The notes under the pieces are model-generated. The model made no database searches. It was given only the letters and a program-made list of their open reading frames with translations, and was not told the origin of the DNA. Made by a program: the position numbers and the translations under genes. From assembly GCA_000934455.1 (NCBI GenBank), contig KN882834.1, positions 165,108-229,107 on the forward strand: a stretch of 64,000 nucleotides of DNA, in the 5' to 3' direction. The stretch is from Apostichopus parvimensis (taxonomy: Eukaryota > Echinodermata > Holothuroidea > Aspidochirotida > Stichopodidae). Every line of letters starts with the position of its first letter. The stretch's first letter is position 1. Below, one piece after another: positions 38,501 to 52,000 of this stretch.

Positions 38501-41500
38501 TGTGCCTTTCTGACCTCCCCCCCCCCCCCTCAACCCCTCTATCTCTATAGGGAATACTATATCCTAGCTGATTTCTACCTAATTGGTACTGCAACAAGGC
38601 ATTTTGCTATCATAATCCTTTGCTTTTATATCCTGCCACTTCTTGTCCATTCTACCAGCAGGTGTTTCATCCCTTGGTCGCTAAGGCGACAGTTTTTTCA
38701 ACACAATTAGCATACCAACTACGTATATATCCATATCTTGTTATTCTTCACAGGAGGGATCCTCACTGGAGAGAGTCAACGGGCTTCAATCAGCAGAAGT
38801 CGAAGAGCTGAGACACCTTCGTCAAAAGGTCAGCCTAATAGCTAGCTGCTTGCTTTCCTTTCTTGTGTGTATTTTAAATGTTGGAGCCATGTTTTCATTG
38901 GATGGGTATTACATGTGAACCAAAGTGTACAACAGGGTAACCCCTTGGTGAACCATTTCCGGGAAATCAAACCAATTCTACCATTGATGCTATTTGTAAT
39001 TCGATGTTTGTTTTCATTCTTAGCTAGGCAGGCATAATAGAAGGTTAAATGAGTTTCAGGGTAGTGTTACTTAGCCAATGTGTCTCTGTTTGTTGTTTTG
39101 TGAGATTCTGGTACTTAAATTGTGAGGATACTCTCCAACCTTGTTAGAAAATCAAAATGAGACCAAAGAAGCAAAGCAGGTCTAACAAAATTGAATATTT
39201 TAATGCCTCTGTCAATGAGTATATTAATTGTTGCACACAAATAGAACAGAGATACACTTGAGAGACATGTATTATTAGTAACAAGTCCCTGTAAATTGGT
39301 GGTTGGACTGGGTCAATATATATTCATATTTGAAACCTTGGAGTGGATGTATATGGGACCTGGGACAGATCCTTTGGGTATGAAGAAAGAGTCAAGCTTT
39401 GGGGGGGGGGCACTGGTGATCAGGGACCAGGACACTGGTTTATGATAAAGGGGGAAGAGAGGGCCAAGATGACATGTTAGAGATTATGGAATATTTGCAC
39501 ACTCAAGTTATTGGATATGTTTGCTGTCTCCTTTACTTATCTTTTAGAACAAATACTTCAAACCTCTCAGCAAAGTAATTGCATCTGTTAACTTGAATTA
39601 CCCAACAAATAAAACGTCTATGTAAACACAGATACATGTGCAATAGAGTCATCCATATTGGGTTTGAATGCTGTTAAAGTTCAGGATGCACTGAGAATAC
39701 AAACCGATGCAGAAAATCAGAACATGTTTGTCTTTCTTGTATTCTCTTCAGATGGAGCAGGCCCAGGCAGACGTTGGATCAAAGAATAAAGAGGTCCAGG
39801 CACTTCACACCAAGCTTAATGCAATGGCCCAGCAATATCAAGATCAACAAGCTCACATTAGTCTGTTGAAGGAGTCACTAAAAGCCAAGGAGCAACACAT
39901 CAACATGTTGCAAGCTGATGTAAGACGTGTGTGTGTGTTTGGCAAACAGGGCATTGAAGTGTGTATGGATGATAGCAGTGTGCATGTCATGAACGTTAAT
40001 ATAAGGATGGTATCCATTCAAGTCTTGACAAGCAATAAATTCCTCTGATAATAGGTGACAAATTAAATCTGGAATAATTTATGCAAAGACTTTATAATGA
40101 CAAAATGATCACAAAGAAATGGGTACAAAGGAATTACAAGAAAATTAAGAACAGGTGGGTATATAGTACACAGATACATTACAATTGAAATACAGGCCAA
40201 AGAGGTTGTAAAACAAATGAAAATAAAAACAAATATTTGAAGGCTGAAAGATTCTCCTAAGTTGCAACTTCAAATTGAATTTCGTATTTCATCTACAAGT
40301 ATGATAATATTTAGTCAAATTAATACAAAATATGAACCATCCCTTTATGGCTTTTTTCTCAAATTACTGCTGGTTATTGATGGACTATTAGTTAAATATT
40401 TTAGGTAACTTTCTAGTTCACTTTGAAATCAGAGAAAATAGTGATTGGTTTTAGTGTAATTTTTCCTGATAAATAGTCCTTTAATCCATCATGTTTATTC
40501 ATAATTAGCTGTTTGAGATTGTTTACTGGGTAATCACAGAAAGCAGTTTGCTGTGGATCATTAATGAATAGGTTGGGTTTTTCATGTTTGGTTTCCTGGT
40601 TCGTGCTCCAATGAAAAATAACTCAGAGGTTTCACTTATCGGAGATTTTGAGAAAACAGGGTAAACATGCCCAATTATCGTCACGGTTTATTCAAACAAT
40701 TCCAATCAATTGTCTGCATGGTTATTTGTTATTGCTCCAGCTTCCTTCAAAACACACAAACTCTGAATCTAACTTTTGAAAGACAAAGTTTTGGAAGCGT
40801 TGTTGATATCTCTCCTTTGCGATAAATCTGCTCGGACAACTTCTCGTGATTAAAATTCTGTCGTGTTTATTCCTTTCTTAATCAAAGAGCAGATATTTTT
40901 TCTTTGAAAGCTAACAGATGACAAGCTTTCCAAGATGACATAGTTTGCAGACAGAAACCAGAACCGTTGACTGTGGGAGGAGGAGGAGCAACCTCCCATC
41001 AAAAGAGGCAACAAACATTTTGCTTGTAGTCGATACGCGTTACTTAACTCTGTGATTAATGTGGAAGGCATTCTGTATGAAAGCAACGATCATTCACAAC
41101 AGCTGTTGTTTATAGTTTCTGAAAATTGAAACTTTTTAGCTCTTAAATTACAGTGCTTGATGGTACCACTTAATGCTTGATGTTAACTGACAAAACTTGA
41201 AGGCCTGTCTCGAGGTATATGGTGGAGGTCTTGAATAAAACTTGCTCGTAGAAGAAGGATGAGATAGGAATGAGAACAGACAAAGAATATAGAATATATT
41301 TAACAAAGAAGAGAGAAAAAAAGTAAAAATATAAAAAATAAATAAAATTAAAAAAACAATAAATTGGAATAAACCTCTCTCTGTGTATTCAACGAATAGA
41401 AAGTCATAAAGTGGAACCCTATGGGTAAATCTGAACATGAACCGAGGAACGGGAAAATTGACCGAAACCAAAGGAAGCTATTACACATATGTAACCAACC

Positions 41501-44500
41501 ACTTTTACACACAGTCTGTTGTTTAGAATCAGCAGCATTCTTAACGATATTTACATTAATTTAAAGAAGAGAAGAATAAGGCAGTCTATTCTAGCAATAA
41601 AACTGGGGTCAAAATGGGCATTATTTTTTATCCCAACAATGTGAAGTATGCTGCGAGGATGGATATAATAATCTGTTGATACACCTCATGAAAACCAGTA
41701 CCTTTCTTTCTAAGCAATTATTAACATCAGGCTAAGACCTATGGCAGGTTCATAACAGATATACTGTAAGGCCCTGGCCTATATGTACCGAAGACTTTGG
41801 AAAGGATAAAAATAACCATAGCATTTATGAAATAATGTGCTAGTGACTTGAGTGGAGCTCATGGGAGGTACAAGCAAGATATTTGAGTAAATAAATTACA
41901 AAGTAGGTGTCTTGCTTCATAAAGACAGAAGGAAGACGTAGTTTGAATTAATTAGATTTCTTTTATTTTGTGTCTTTGAATACATTGTGTTCAAAATTTT
42001 CACTTTATAGTGTTAGTAAGTAGACTCCCTGTAATGAGTAAGAAACATTAAATTCATGCAGTAAGCATGAAATCCAACACTTTCTGCAATTACAATGCAT
42101 CCCAAATGCTAATTATAAATACTGCAAAGACTTAGTGTTAGGTGTTCTATTACAACAATTACTCCATTTTATCACCCAGAACTCTGTCTCTTGCTTCCTA
42201 TATTGTGATAATTTGGATCGAGGAGAAAGTTAAGGATAAAAGGTCTTTGAGAATGGAAGCTGGAGATTTTGTTTCTTTGTATATGGAAGGGAATGATGCC
42301 TAATTTTTTCATTCTTTAGCTGGTATCAAGAAAAGTTAAAAGAAAAGTTAAAAGATGGTATATTTATGACTTCTTGTACTTCAAATTACGGGAAACAGCT
42401 GAGTGACCAACACTCCTTTTTCGGCAGTATGGTCGTGTTGAAGTCTCATGTCTTTTCACATCGTATTACATTTTTAAACTCACTGAGGATACTTCCATAT
42501 CATATCATCAAAAAAAAAACGTTTTAAAATAATTGAGCTATGATATTAAACACTTTTCATTTGTGCTTAGATGTGCTTTGTCATTCTATGAATCAAAGTG
42601 TCGTTTACAAATTTGTGAAAGGTGGATTGAATAATTTATTATTTAATTTGTAATTGTTGGGTGAAAGATAATAATGTTGTGTAAGGTTAAGGAATGACTA
42701 GGAATTGTGGGGGACTCAGTGAGGAACTTTCAGAATGTGATTCATGTATCAGTGAAAGATGTCCTGGGCTGTTCCCTCTCCCAGTTCAAGGAAAACAATT
42801 TCAACATTGATAGTTTCAGAAACTAATATCAATCGTCCTCCTTTCTCTCGTTCAAAACAGATGAATTCTTTACGTTCGAGAATAGAGGAGAAGGAGATGA
42901 TCCTAGCACACCAGGACGAACAGCTGAGCAACCTGTCATCCGATAAATCCAAACGGTCAGGGGAGGTCAACGAGCTCAAAGAAATCATTGACCTCAAAGA
43001 GAGAAAGGTCGCCGTCTTACAGAAGAAGGTATGCTTGATAGTTTTGAGTTAATTTATTTTGACATCCATTTCAAAGATGAGATTTAGATGAAATGTTTGA
43101 ACTGGGACACAGATCAATTTTTTTCATCAGTTGGAGGAAGAATTTGCTGGAAAGGGGGTGGATCTCATTCTGTCTGTCCAGATACAACACAGTCGACTAC
43201 TGTTTTATTAATTCCAATCCTAAAGGTTGGATGTGACATAGCTGATTCTAGAGTAACTAGAAGTCTTCCCATTCCTTGAAGCAGCTGCCTAGGTATGCAG
43301 CATAATGGCTCTCATCACTGCACACACTTAAAACATGAACTCTCTTGCTGTGTTCATTGAACAACAGATTTGGAAAATCTTGAGAGAAATGGCTGCTTTT
43401 CAAAGCAAATATCAATCTTTAACCTAATGCAACAACACTTCCATAATAAAAAGTACACCTAGCCTAAGCCTGATTTGCATATAGGTATTAGGGATGTAAG
43501 TGTTATTGTCAGTAGTGGTTGTGGCTGACTGGTTGTACCTTTCTCTGAATGAGAGGAAAACTTTCTCTTTTGAGAACATTTGCTGATCAAGCAAGAATAT
43601 GTTGAAACATGGTAATGCAAAGTTACCTCTCACTGTTTTAGAAACTGGCCTTGATTAATCCCTTGTGTAATTAAGAAATAATGAAAGCAGTAATGTAATA
43701 GTCGCTTATATACTTGATGATAGCGTTGTGTAGACAGTCTTAATATATAATGCAGTTGATGTCAGTGAAGAGTTCTGTACAAGCATATAAACACTTCTCA
43801 TTAACAGTACCAGTGCAAGCTGTCCATGATCTCTATGTGACTTCTGTCCATGTGCTCTCATGTGACCTTTGACATCCATTTCACTTTACTCGGATTTAGA
43901 TTTTTCTGTGACAGAAAGCTTTCTCATTTCATAGCAACACATTCACTCCTATTGCTAGTGAGAACTGTTCACACTTGGGAAAGACTCAGTACTTCTCCAC
44001 TCGGGCAACATATGGTGCTTCTTCTTGCAAAAGCAGCAAAACCGTTTGCTTAATTTGAACTAATTTTACAGTCGAAATGGCAAGCTGACATTTGTGGGAA
44101 TATTTTATGCCTGAGATAATCCTCAGGGGAATTCACAACTGTAGCCCTGATTTTTGTAGATGTTTAAACTTCCGATGGAGGGAGTTCATTTGCATAACCA
44201 AAGTGTTGGATTGAGATTTGCCAGACAATGGTTTACTTGTCATCCTCTCCAAAATGTTGTTGCTTCGAGAAAATTTCTCTCCTCGCGCTCTCTGTGATGA
44301 TGTGAAAATATACAATCCCACAGTAGAGCTACAGTAGTAGGATTGATTTGCAATCTCATTAACAAGAGTTTTAGTGGGTTTTTGGGTGTGACCCTGTCCT
44401 CACAAGTTTTATACAAGTTTTATGTTGTATGTTTAGTACTTATGATTGTTTCTGCATGCAAAAAATCCAGTTCTTTGCAGAGACCTAAGTTTATGTTTTT

Positions 44501-46043
44501 GATAACATGGTTCATTCAGGGCTGTTCTATTGTCCTTGTAACAACAGTTAACTGGTACTCTAGATTACTTATTGCTATTGTATTGATCCAGTATGTTGAA
44601 GTTAGAAGTATTTTCCATCCATCCCAGTTATATATATACATTATCATCGGGATACACAAAGTCCGTCCACCTGTGGCCATTTTGTATATTGACTTGTTCC
44701 CTGTTCATTATCACCTTTTAGAAACAACTAAATTGTAAGCTTTCCATCTTTATCATTCTTGAAATAACTGACAAAGATTCCAGTTGAGAACTAACTACTA
44801 ATCTCCATTTTCTATTGAGCTCAACGATTTTGCCAATACTTTGGAGATCAAGGACACAAAACAAAGAGTTTTGTTGATCAAGGTGACCAGATTTACTTTG
44901 CATCTTCTTGCCAGCATTTTTCATGACAAGATGGGACTGCAATATATGCATCGTGCTGCTATCTTCACTCTTTACCTTCTACTAATCACATTTCATTCAA
45001 AAAACGAAACTTTGTTTGTTGTTATTTTATGATCAGCACTAATCTTACTAACAGAATCTCACAAAGTTTTCAAGAAATCTCAATGAAGGCATCACATGTT
45101 TTTGCATCATATTGCATGCGTTTGATTTGAAGATTGAACGTGTTTGCCTGTTTTGAAAGTGAAACAGAACTCAAGCAACCAGGAGGACTGGGGGAGGGGG
45201 GGGACTAGGGGGAGGTGGATGGATGGGGCATAACTTTCCCCACAAGAGCAGTAATATGTATGCACAATGTCTTAAACCCACAAAAAGTATGGTTGTTTTA
45301 CCTGTTAATTGAAGGAACAGTCACATATATCTTAATATCGAATAATAAATTATGATGATTTCAAATTTATGAGCAGATGGTAATGTAGTGCCTAGTCAAT
45401 ACTCTCTAACACATAGCTGCTTGTGCTCAGTCCAGTATATGTGTTCATTGTTAAAATGTCTTTCTCTTTTGAACTTGGGCCCAAGATCAGTTTTGGAAAA
45501 TTTGATTGCTGCCGGCTTTTATCTCTTTTAATGTGTGTTTGCTATATTGTTATAAATAAGTCAGAAATAAATGTATTTGCAAAGTGACAAATCAATAATG
45601 ACAAAATAGATATCATTAAAAAAAGATATAAATATATGTAAAACTGCAACGTGTGTAATAAATAAAAAGAGAATTGATAATTGGTATAGTAGGGTACTGT
45701 TCTACTTGTATGCTGTTTGACAGCCAAATCTAGGAGGATAAATGGCTTTTAGCTTATTAATAGTCGTGCTATTTTCTTCAGTTCATTTTAGTTTAGAGTT
45801 GACTATGGTAATAATGTTATAGTTGACTACAACAATGGAACTTCCTCAAGACATACAAAAGTGATCAAACTATTCATCATACCAGGTGGTATAAATTAAT
45901 AACCTTCAATTTTACAGACATGCCACAATTTCACTGATGATATTAAGTAATAACCAAAATATTTTATATTTATGCCCAGTCAATCTCAATTTATGCTGAA
46001 AATGATAGAATTGGTACAGTTAACTTTATAGTTTGGTAATGTA

Positions 46044-46093
<50 letters not shown>

Positions 46094-49000
46094 TATTGGT
46101 TTTTAAGCAGAGAAGAGGAATTTGTCAGTCATACCTAATCCTCCCTCATACTCACATACCTTGACAGGGTAGTTAGAAAACCTACTACTGTGTTTGTACA
46201 TAAATCAACACCATTGTTGACAGTAATGCTAATCAAACAAAAGTCTAATGGAAGATTCACCTCTTTTCTCAAAGGTGTTGAATTTTCTTCAGTGTTTGAT
46301 GTGTAATTTTGTCGATATAGTATTGATCGTTCTCTCTGCTCGAAAGTAAGGCAGGATTGTGGGAAGTTTGCCACGTTGAAGATGTAAATTCTCCTTTAGT
46401 GTCACTAAGGGCTACCAGGGAGGGTAGAAGGCAAAATGGCCTGAGACATTTATATTGAAATAAAGAAGTCGATGACTTTTGAGTGAAATTCGGACAAATT
46501 AAGCATATTTAGGTTTTTCGTCAAATGATATGTTTTCCTGTAGGGGAGAAGGATGCACTGTAGTTGCTCACAGAGTCAATTGTGTTCACTGAAGTACACA
46601 ATAGACAAAATAGCCTGTTGTTATCAGTTTAATCAAATCCTACCATATATGCATGTTTACTAGAATGGAATGCTATAGTTCCTTGTAGTGAGTTATCTTG
46701 CAGTTTGTGTTATTAAATCGCATTTTAGAATATCACATAATGCAGAAAATGGTCAAGACACATAAAGAATCATTGCTTGCATATCTGAAGTGTTCCTGTA
46801 CGCTTTAACGCTCTTAATAAGACTGCTGCATTATGGGTAGTTAATTCATATGATGGATAGATACGTCCAATTTTCCTTTCCGTCAACGTTTGTCATCTTT
46901 TCGTTTTACGGTCCTTAAGTTTTCTTATTTTCGTTGATCATTTTTCTCACAGTCAATTTTTTGTCAGGTGAATCTATTTTCTTAAATTTTGTTTATTTTC
47001 TTTCTTCCTTTTCTTTTCTTTTGTTTTTGATTTAATAATCCTATTTTCTCCTTTAATAACCTTTATTTTCTGTTTTAGCAAAGCAACTTTGGTGTCTTTT
47101 ATGTTGCAGCCTGACATCCTGGTGTGTCCAGAGTTTAGATATTTTAATACCTTTTTACTTTTTGTCCCATCATTCAATTTTCTTTACAATACCATTTTCT
47201 CTTCAAATCAGGTAGTTATTCCACTTTAAGTATTCTTTCACATCACATCTTCTTTATATACCTTGATATGAACCATCCCTTTTATCTTTCGGTCCATTTC
47301 ACCCTTTCTAGAATGTAGTCATTCTTTTTGTTTTAACTCAATTTCTGTTCACCGGTTTCATGAATATCTGGCATCATTCACCAAATCACTTTTATAAAGA
47401 AATATTTGTAGTTTTATTTTTTATATTTTCCCCCATATTTTCTTACGTTAAAACACAATATTTGCTGTGGTGATGGGATCTGTGTAAGGAATGCATGCAA
47501 TAAAAAAAAAGTTGATTATTTTTAAAAATGCAGATATTTTGGTGTGAGTTACTAGTATCATTTGGAATTTATGTGACATTGAAATGTGATTCACAAAGTG
47601 TGTTGTTTTTGCTAGAAATTGCTGCTATCTAGGGCGATAATAGAAACAATTTTTGGTTCGGACAGGTGCAAAACATTTCCTTCTTTCTTTTCTTTTTTAC
47701 AAATGAATTGAGATTTATCAATTTGAAATAAAACAAATAAAAAAATTGACACAGATCAATATGTAGCTTTGGGGTATTATTAATACAACTGATTACATTT
47801 TTGTATTGTAAAGAATACAAATAGTGATTAGAGAGAGTACAAAACCTCACACTGTAAATTTTTAGGAAGAAACAAAATGTACACTGCAGTGGGATAGTTT
47901 GTGATTGACTGGACAAAAATTTTCTAATATTACATTTCCAAAATGTCTAAAGCTGGATTCAAATAATAAACTTTACCCCCCCCCCCTTCCAACAAAACAA
48001 AGAAGGATTGTTTATAACTTTCAGAATAATTTGTAGAGACCTCCAGGGATGTGGGATAGAATTGATCGGAAATTATGATTTGTCGTAAAGAAGCTTGAGT
48101 TATTTTAATGTATGACAGCAAATTTGTTTGTATCACAGTGGTTTTAGGAGACTGAAGTTGATAGCTTGCGAGGTAATAATCTGTAAATTCATTACACTTG
48201 ATATTTAGGAAGTGTGTAACCGTGGTAATTTGGATTGGACGGGAGTTCAGTGGGCTATTCAATTCAAGTTTACGATACATATCAGTATGAATATTTATCT
48301 TTGCTCATGACATTGATCTGTGAAGGTATTTTACTTGTCAAATAACCAATGAGTCGACATTGATTATGTTACAAGATTTGCATCATTTGAAATTCACTGA
48401 GGTCCGTGAAGAAATAAGAAAGAGTTATGCGATATGTATACAGGTTCAAATGTTTACAAACACTATGTATCTACTTTGCTGCAAAAGCAACTTAAATGCA
48501 ATGCAAAGTTGAAATATTATTGGGACGTTTGATTACATAACACACATTCATCTGGGAAGGTTCAAAGAAGATTGACAGGCTGGACGGTCATGTTTGAAGG
48601 ATGATGACACAAGAGGATGCTAGTATTTTCTTGGGGTATTGAAGAATGCGAGGCATGTACTCATCATTGTCTAAGATGTAAAAATCTGTTGTGAAAAATG
48701 ACATTTCTTAAAACAAAAAAACAACAAATTCTTAAACTTAGTCACTCATTTTGTTGCTACAGATTGACAATTTGCAAGAACAGCTTCAGGAGAAGAACCA
48801 TCAATTAGAAGACCTTCGTGGAAAGGTAAAGAACCTAGAAGCAGACAGTAAGAGCTCGGACAATGCCATGTCTAGCTTGGAGGAGGCCCTGATGGAGAAA
48901 GATAAATCGTTAATGCTCCTCAGAGAACAGAAGGAGAAGGAAGGGGTGAGCCTCAGGGAGGACTCAGAGAAGCACCAGAGGCAGACGCACGAGATGACAG

Positions 49001-52000
49001 CCAGGATAGATGCCTTACAAAAAGACGTTAACGATAAAGAGGTATTAACAAACACCTCGGAAGGAATGCACGTGGGGGAACATGTTCTCACGGACGTTTG
49101 TAATAAATAAGCTAGGCTGGAGAAGATGTTAAGAAAGTTAATAGAGGAATGTTATATCGTGAATTAAAACGCTAATAGCAAAACTACAAATGTACTCAGG
49201 GAAGTAAGAAACATTGAGGAGGAGAATAGCATTAGAGGAATGTGGTGGTGGAAAATAGAGTGAGGAAGCATGGGGAGGGGCGGGGGGGGTGGGGAGACTG
49301 ACAAATTAGAGGTGTGTCAATCAAATAACAATTTTGGGCAGTTAACCCAGGAATAGAGCTATGGTTTTTCACGTCACTCCCCCGTTAACTTGCCACAAAC
49401 TAGTCATGAGGGGACAGGTATGTTTGTAAATATCTAAACCAGCTTGGTGTAAAAGTTAAGGTTGAAGGGAAGTGATATGCCTCACTCACTCACTCAACTC
49501 CCCCCCTCCTCTCTCCCGCCAAACCTAGCCAATACCTCCATGCTGTGATAAGCAATGAGGAGTTGCTTGGATACTGTTGTCATCACTAGCCAGATTGAAT
49601 GATTGGTCTAAATGGAAGATGTGCTGAAATATAGCTAATACATGTTTGACAGTATCTTTTACGTATACACCGAGTATCTATAATCAAGGCCACCGATCTA
49701 GAAACAGCCTTTGTTGCTGCCCATTATATAAACTAGTCGCAGTTCGCTTACCTCCCTGATTCATCATTCAACGACCAAGTGGTTGGAATTGTCCCCTACC
49801 ATTAAAAAAACAAAGTAATAGGAATGAGTTGTGCCAGGTATCGATGGTTATCTTTCTGGCTATATGCATTCTTTACATTCAGAAAGCTGAATTGAAAATA
49901 TTCTCAATTTTCCTAAAGTGTAAGAAAACATACAGAAAAGACAAAAAAAATTTGGCACTTCCAAAGCACATTAACACATTTTAAAAGTCCCTATTGCATT
50001 ATCAGTATCTCATGTTATTTCATGAACAACCTCTTTTGAAAATATTTGTGTGGGAATGTTGTATTGATTATGCCATATCCCTCCTCTGCCTTTCATATTG
50101 TGCAAACAATATTCCAGGTTACAAGCTAACACAACACATTAATATTCAGTTTTATTTTCTTTGACTGAATGTAAATATGATCTGTTTGCTTTGATTCTAC
50201 ACAAAGTATACTTTACAGTCAGGGTCGTATTTCACACACAAGGAAGTATGTATGTCTCATAAAGGTATTGTTGTTTTGGTTTTGTTTTTTCAAGTAGATG
50301 GTAGATTCTGATTTATTTGTGTCACTCCTATTTGTGGATATTTTTCATCGCATTTTTTTTTTTTTTTGTAGTCTGGCCTGCTGGATCTCAAGGAGCATGC
50401 TTCACAGTTAGCATCGGCCGGTTTGAAGAAGGACTCTAAGATAACCACGTTGGAAATAAATCTAGCTCAAACAAAGGAAGAACTTTGCCAAGCAGAAGAA
50501 GAGTTAAAGAAGGTATGTATATTAAGTCGACAGATAATTCATGTCAATATCTCTGTGAATCAAGAAGTAAACACATTTTAGGACTGATCAGCGAATTCAG
50601 CAGGCTCCAAGATGTTAGGAACTTGTGACAATACCATCGATAGAAATAGAAATTGTCACTAAATACTACATCATGCTCAGTTTGTTCCATTTACTGCTTC
50701 TGTTCGTGGAAAGTTTTTCAAGAGTTAAATAACCAGCAGTCTCATGGTAAGATTCCAAAGCTGACAAATGAAACAAATAGCCATCCCTTGTGGGCAATTT
50801 GTTTCTATACTGCACTTTCATATGTCGAGCTTCAAAGCACTCTTATTGACAGTATGCGCAGTGTGAAAACCTTTTCTGCTATCAGATAAATTTAGGAACT
50901 GTTCGTACTGTCAATAAAATTGCATTGAAGCATAATATTGGAGGACAGTATGAAGTGGTATTAGCATAAGTAAATTGTCCCAACTGACTTGGCTGTTGGG
51001 GCATTCATCAAATATTTATAAATTGCTTTAGTGTTTGTCACATGCAGATAACATTTAAACTTGATCTCTTCAGGATTCCAATTTATTTTTTTTTTTAATT
51101 AAGGGGAAAAAAGATAGATGGATCAAGAAAAACAGCATATTTCTTCTAGTAGTAGCAATGTAAATGGTCACCATGTAAGTTACAGCAATTCAGTTGACAA
51201 AGTTTTGAATAACATACAAACCAGCAAAATGAAAATTTTTTTACAAGTGGCTTAAAGCAGTCTTAGTCAAGCGAATGGACTGCAATTTAGTTTCAAAAAG
51301 TTTCCAAATATAAATATTGTCTGATTTCAAAAATTGATCATGACACTTTTCTGTTACATGAAATGATTATGGATTATGATTATCTGTTGATATGCATGAA
51401 AATGCAATCAGCTGCTTGTAATAAAACTAAGGAATGGTACAATTGTAATTGACAATTCATAATCATGGACGTTAAATACGAATCTAAGAGACTGACTTCG
51501 GTCAGCTTGCGGCTTTGATAAGCCAATGATGGCTTCTTCGCGAGTTCCTGCTTGCAGGAGGATCTAAAATAAATACATACATACAACATCTTGTCAGCCT
51601 AAACATGTTGCTTGTATCCACCTGCTAAAGATGTTTTGGTTATCCTTGGAGGAATGTTTTTCAAAGGTTTCTTTTTTTTGAGTGTTTTTTTTAAACATTT
51701 TTGATTATTTTATTAACAAATTGCCAACAACATCAGAGGGATGGCAAATTCAAAGNNNNNNNNNNNNNNNNNNNNNNNNNNNNNNNNNNNNNNNNNNNNN
51801 NNNNNCCCCCCCCCCCTCTATCTCTCCCTCCAAACCTAGCCAATGCCTTCACACTGTGATAAGCAATGAGGAGTTGCTAGGAAACTGTTGTCATCACAGG
51901 CCAGATGGAATGATTGGTATTAATGCAAGATGTGCTGAAATATAGCTAATACATGTTTGACAGTATCTTTTATGTATACACCAAGTCTTCTATAATCAAG

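Larger units (their letters stand above)
29742..38753 (+). other. ERC intron 3, about 9.0 kb
   Basis: A weak donor (GTACAA) and a good acceptor (TTATTCTTCACAG). I looked for an exon matching the vertebrate segment containing ALQTVIEMKDSKIS and found none. It contains a G run (32034-32045), a 43-base T run (32519-32561), a second T run (34707-34725), AGGTCA clusters (32378-32390 and 33562-33610), a 12-bp hairpin (36749-36783) and a C run (38516-38528). Open frames such as 34548-34940 (minus) and 37675-38100 (plus) have no recognisable domain. The rest shows nothing definable. Confidence 0.85.
49500..51755. repeat. Left copy of an approximately 2.25-kb duplicated segment containing ERC exon 8
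   Basis: Matches 51806-54052, with several percent substitutions in the intronic parts and two larger indels. It carries the hairpin repeat at about 51440-51584, which is absent from the right copy. It lacks about 180 bp present in the right copy near 53470-53650. It ends exactly at the 50-N gap. Confidence 0.9.

Noticed and set aside
46974-47177. Lysine-rich minus-strand frame resembling coiled coil
   Set aside because: Produced by a T/pyrimidine-rich block on the plus strand.
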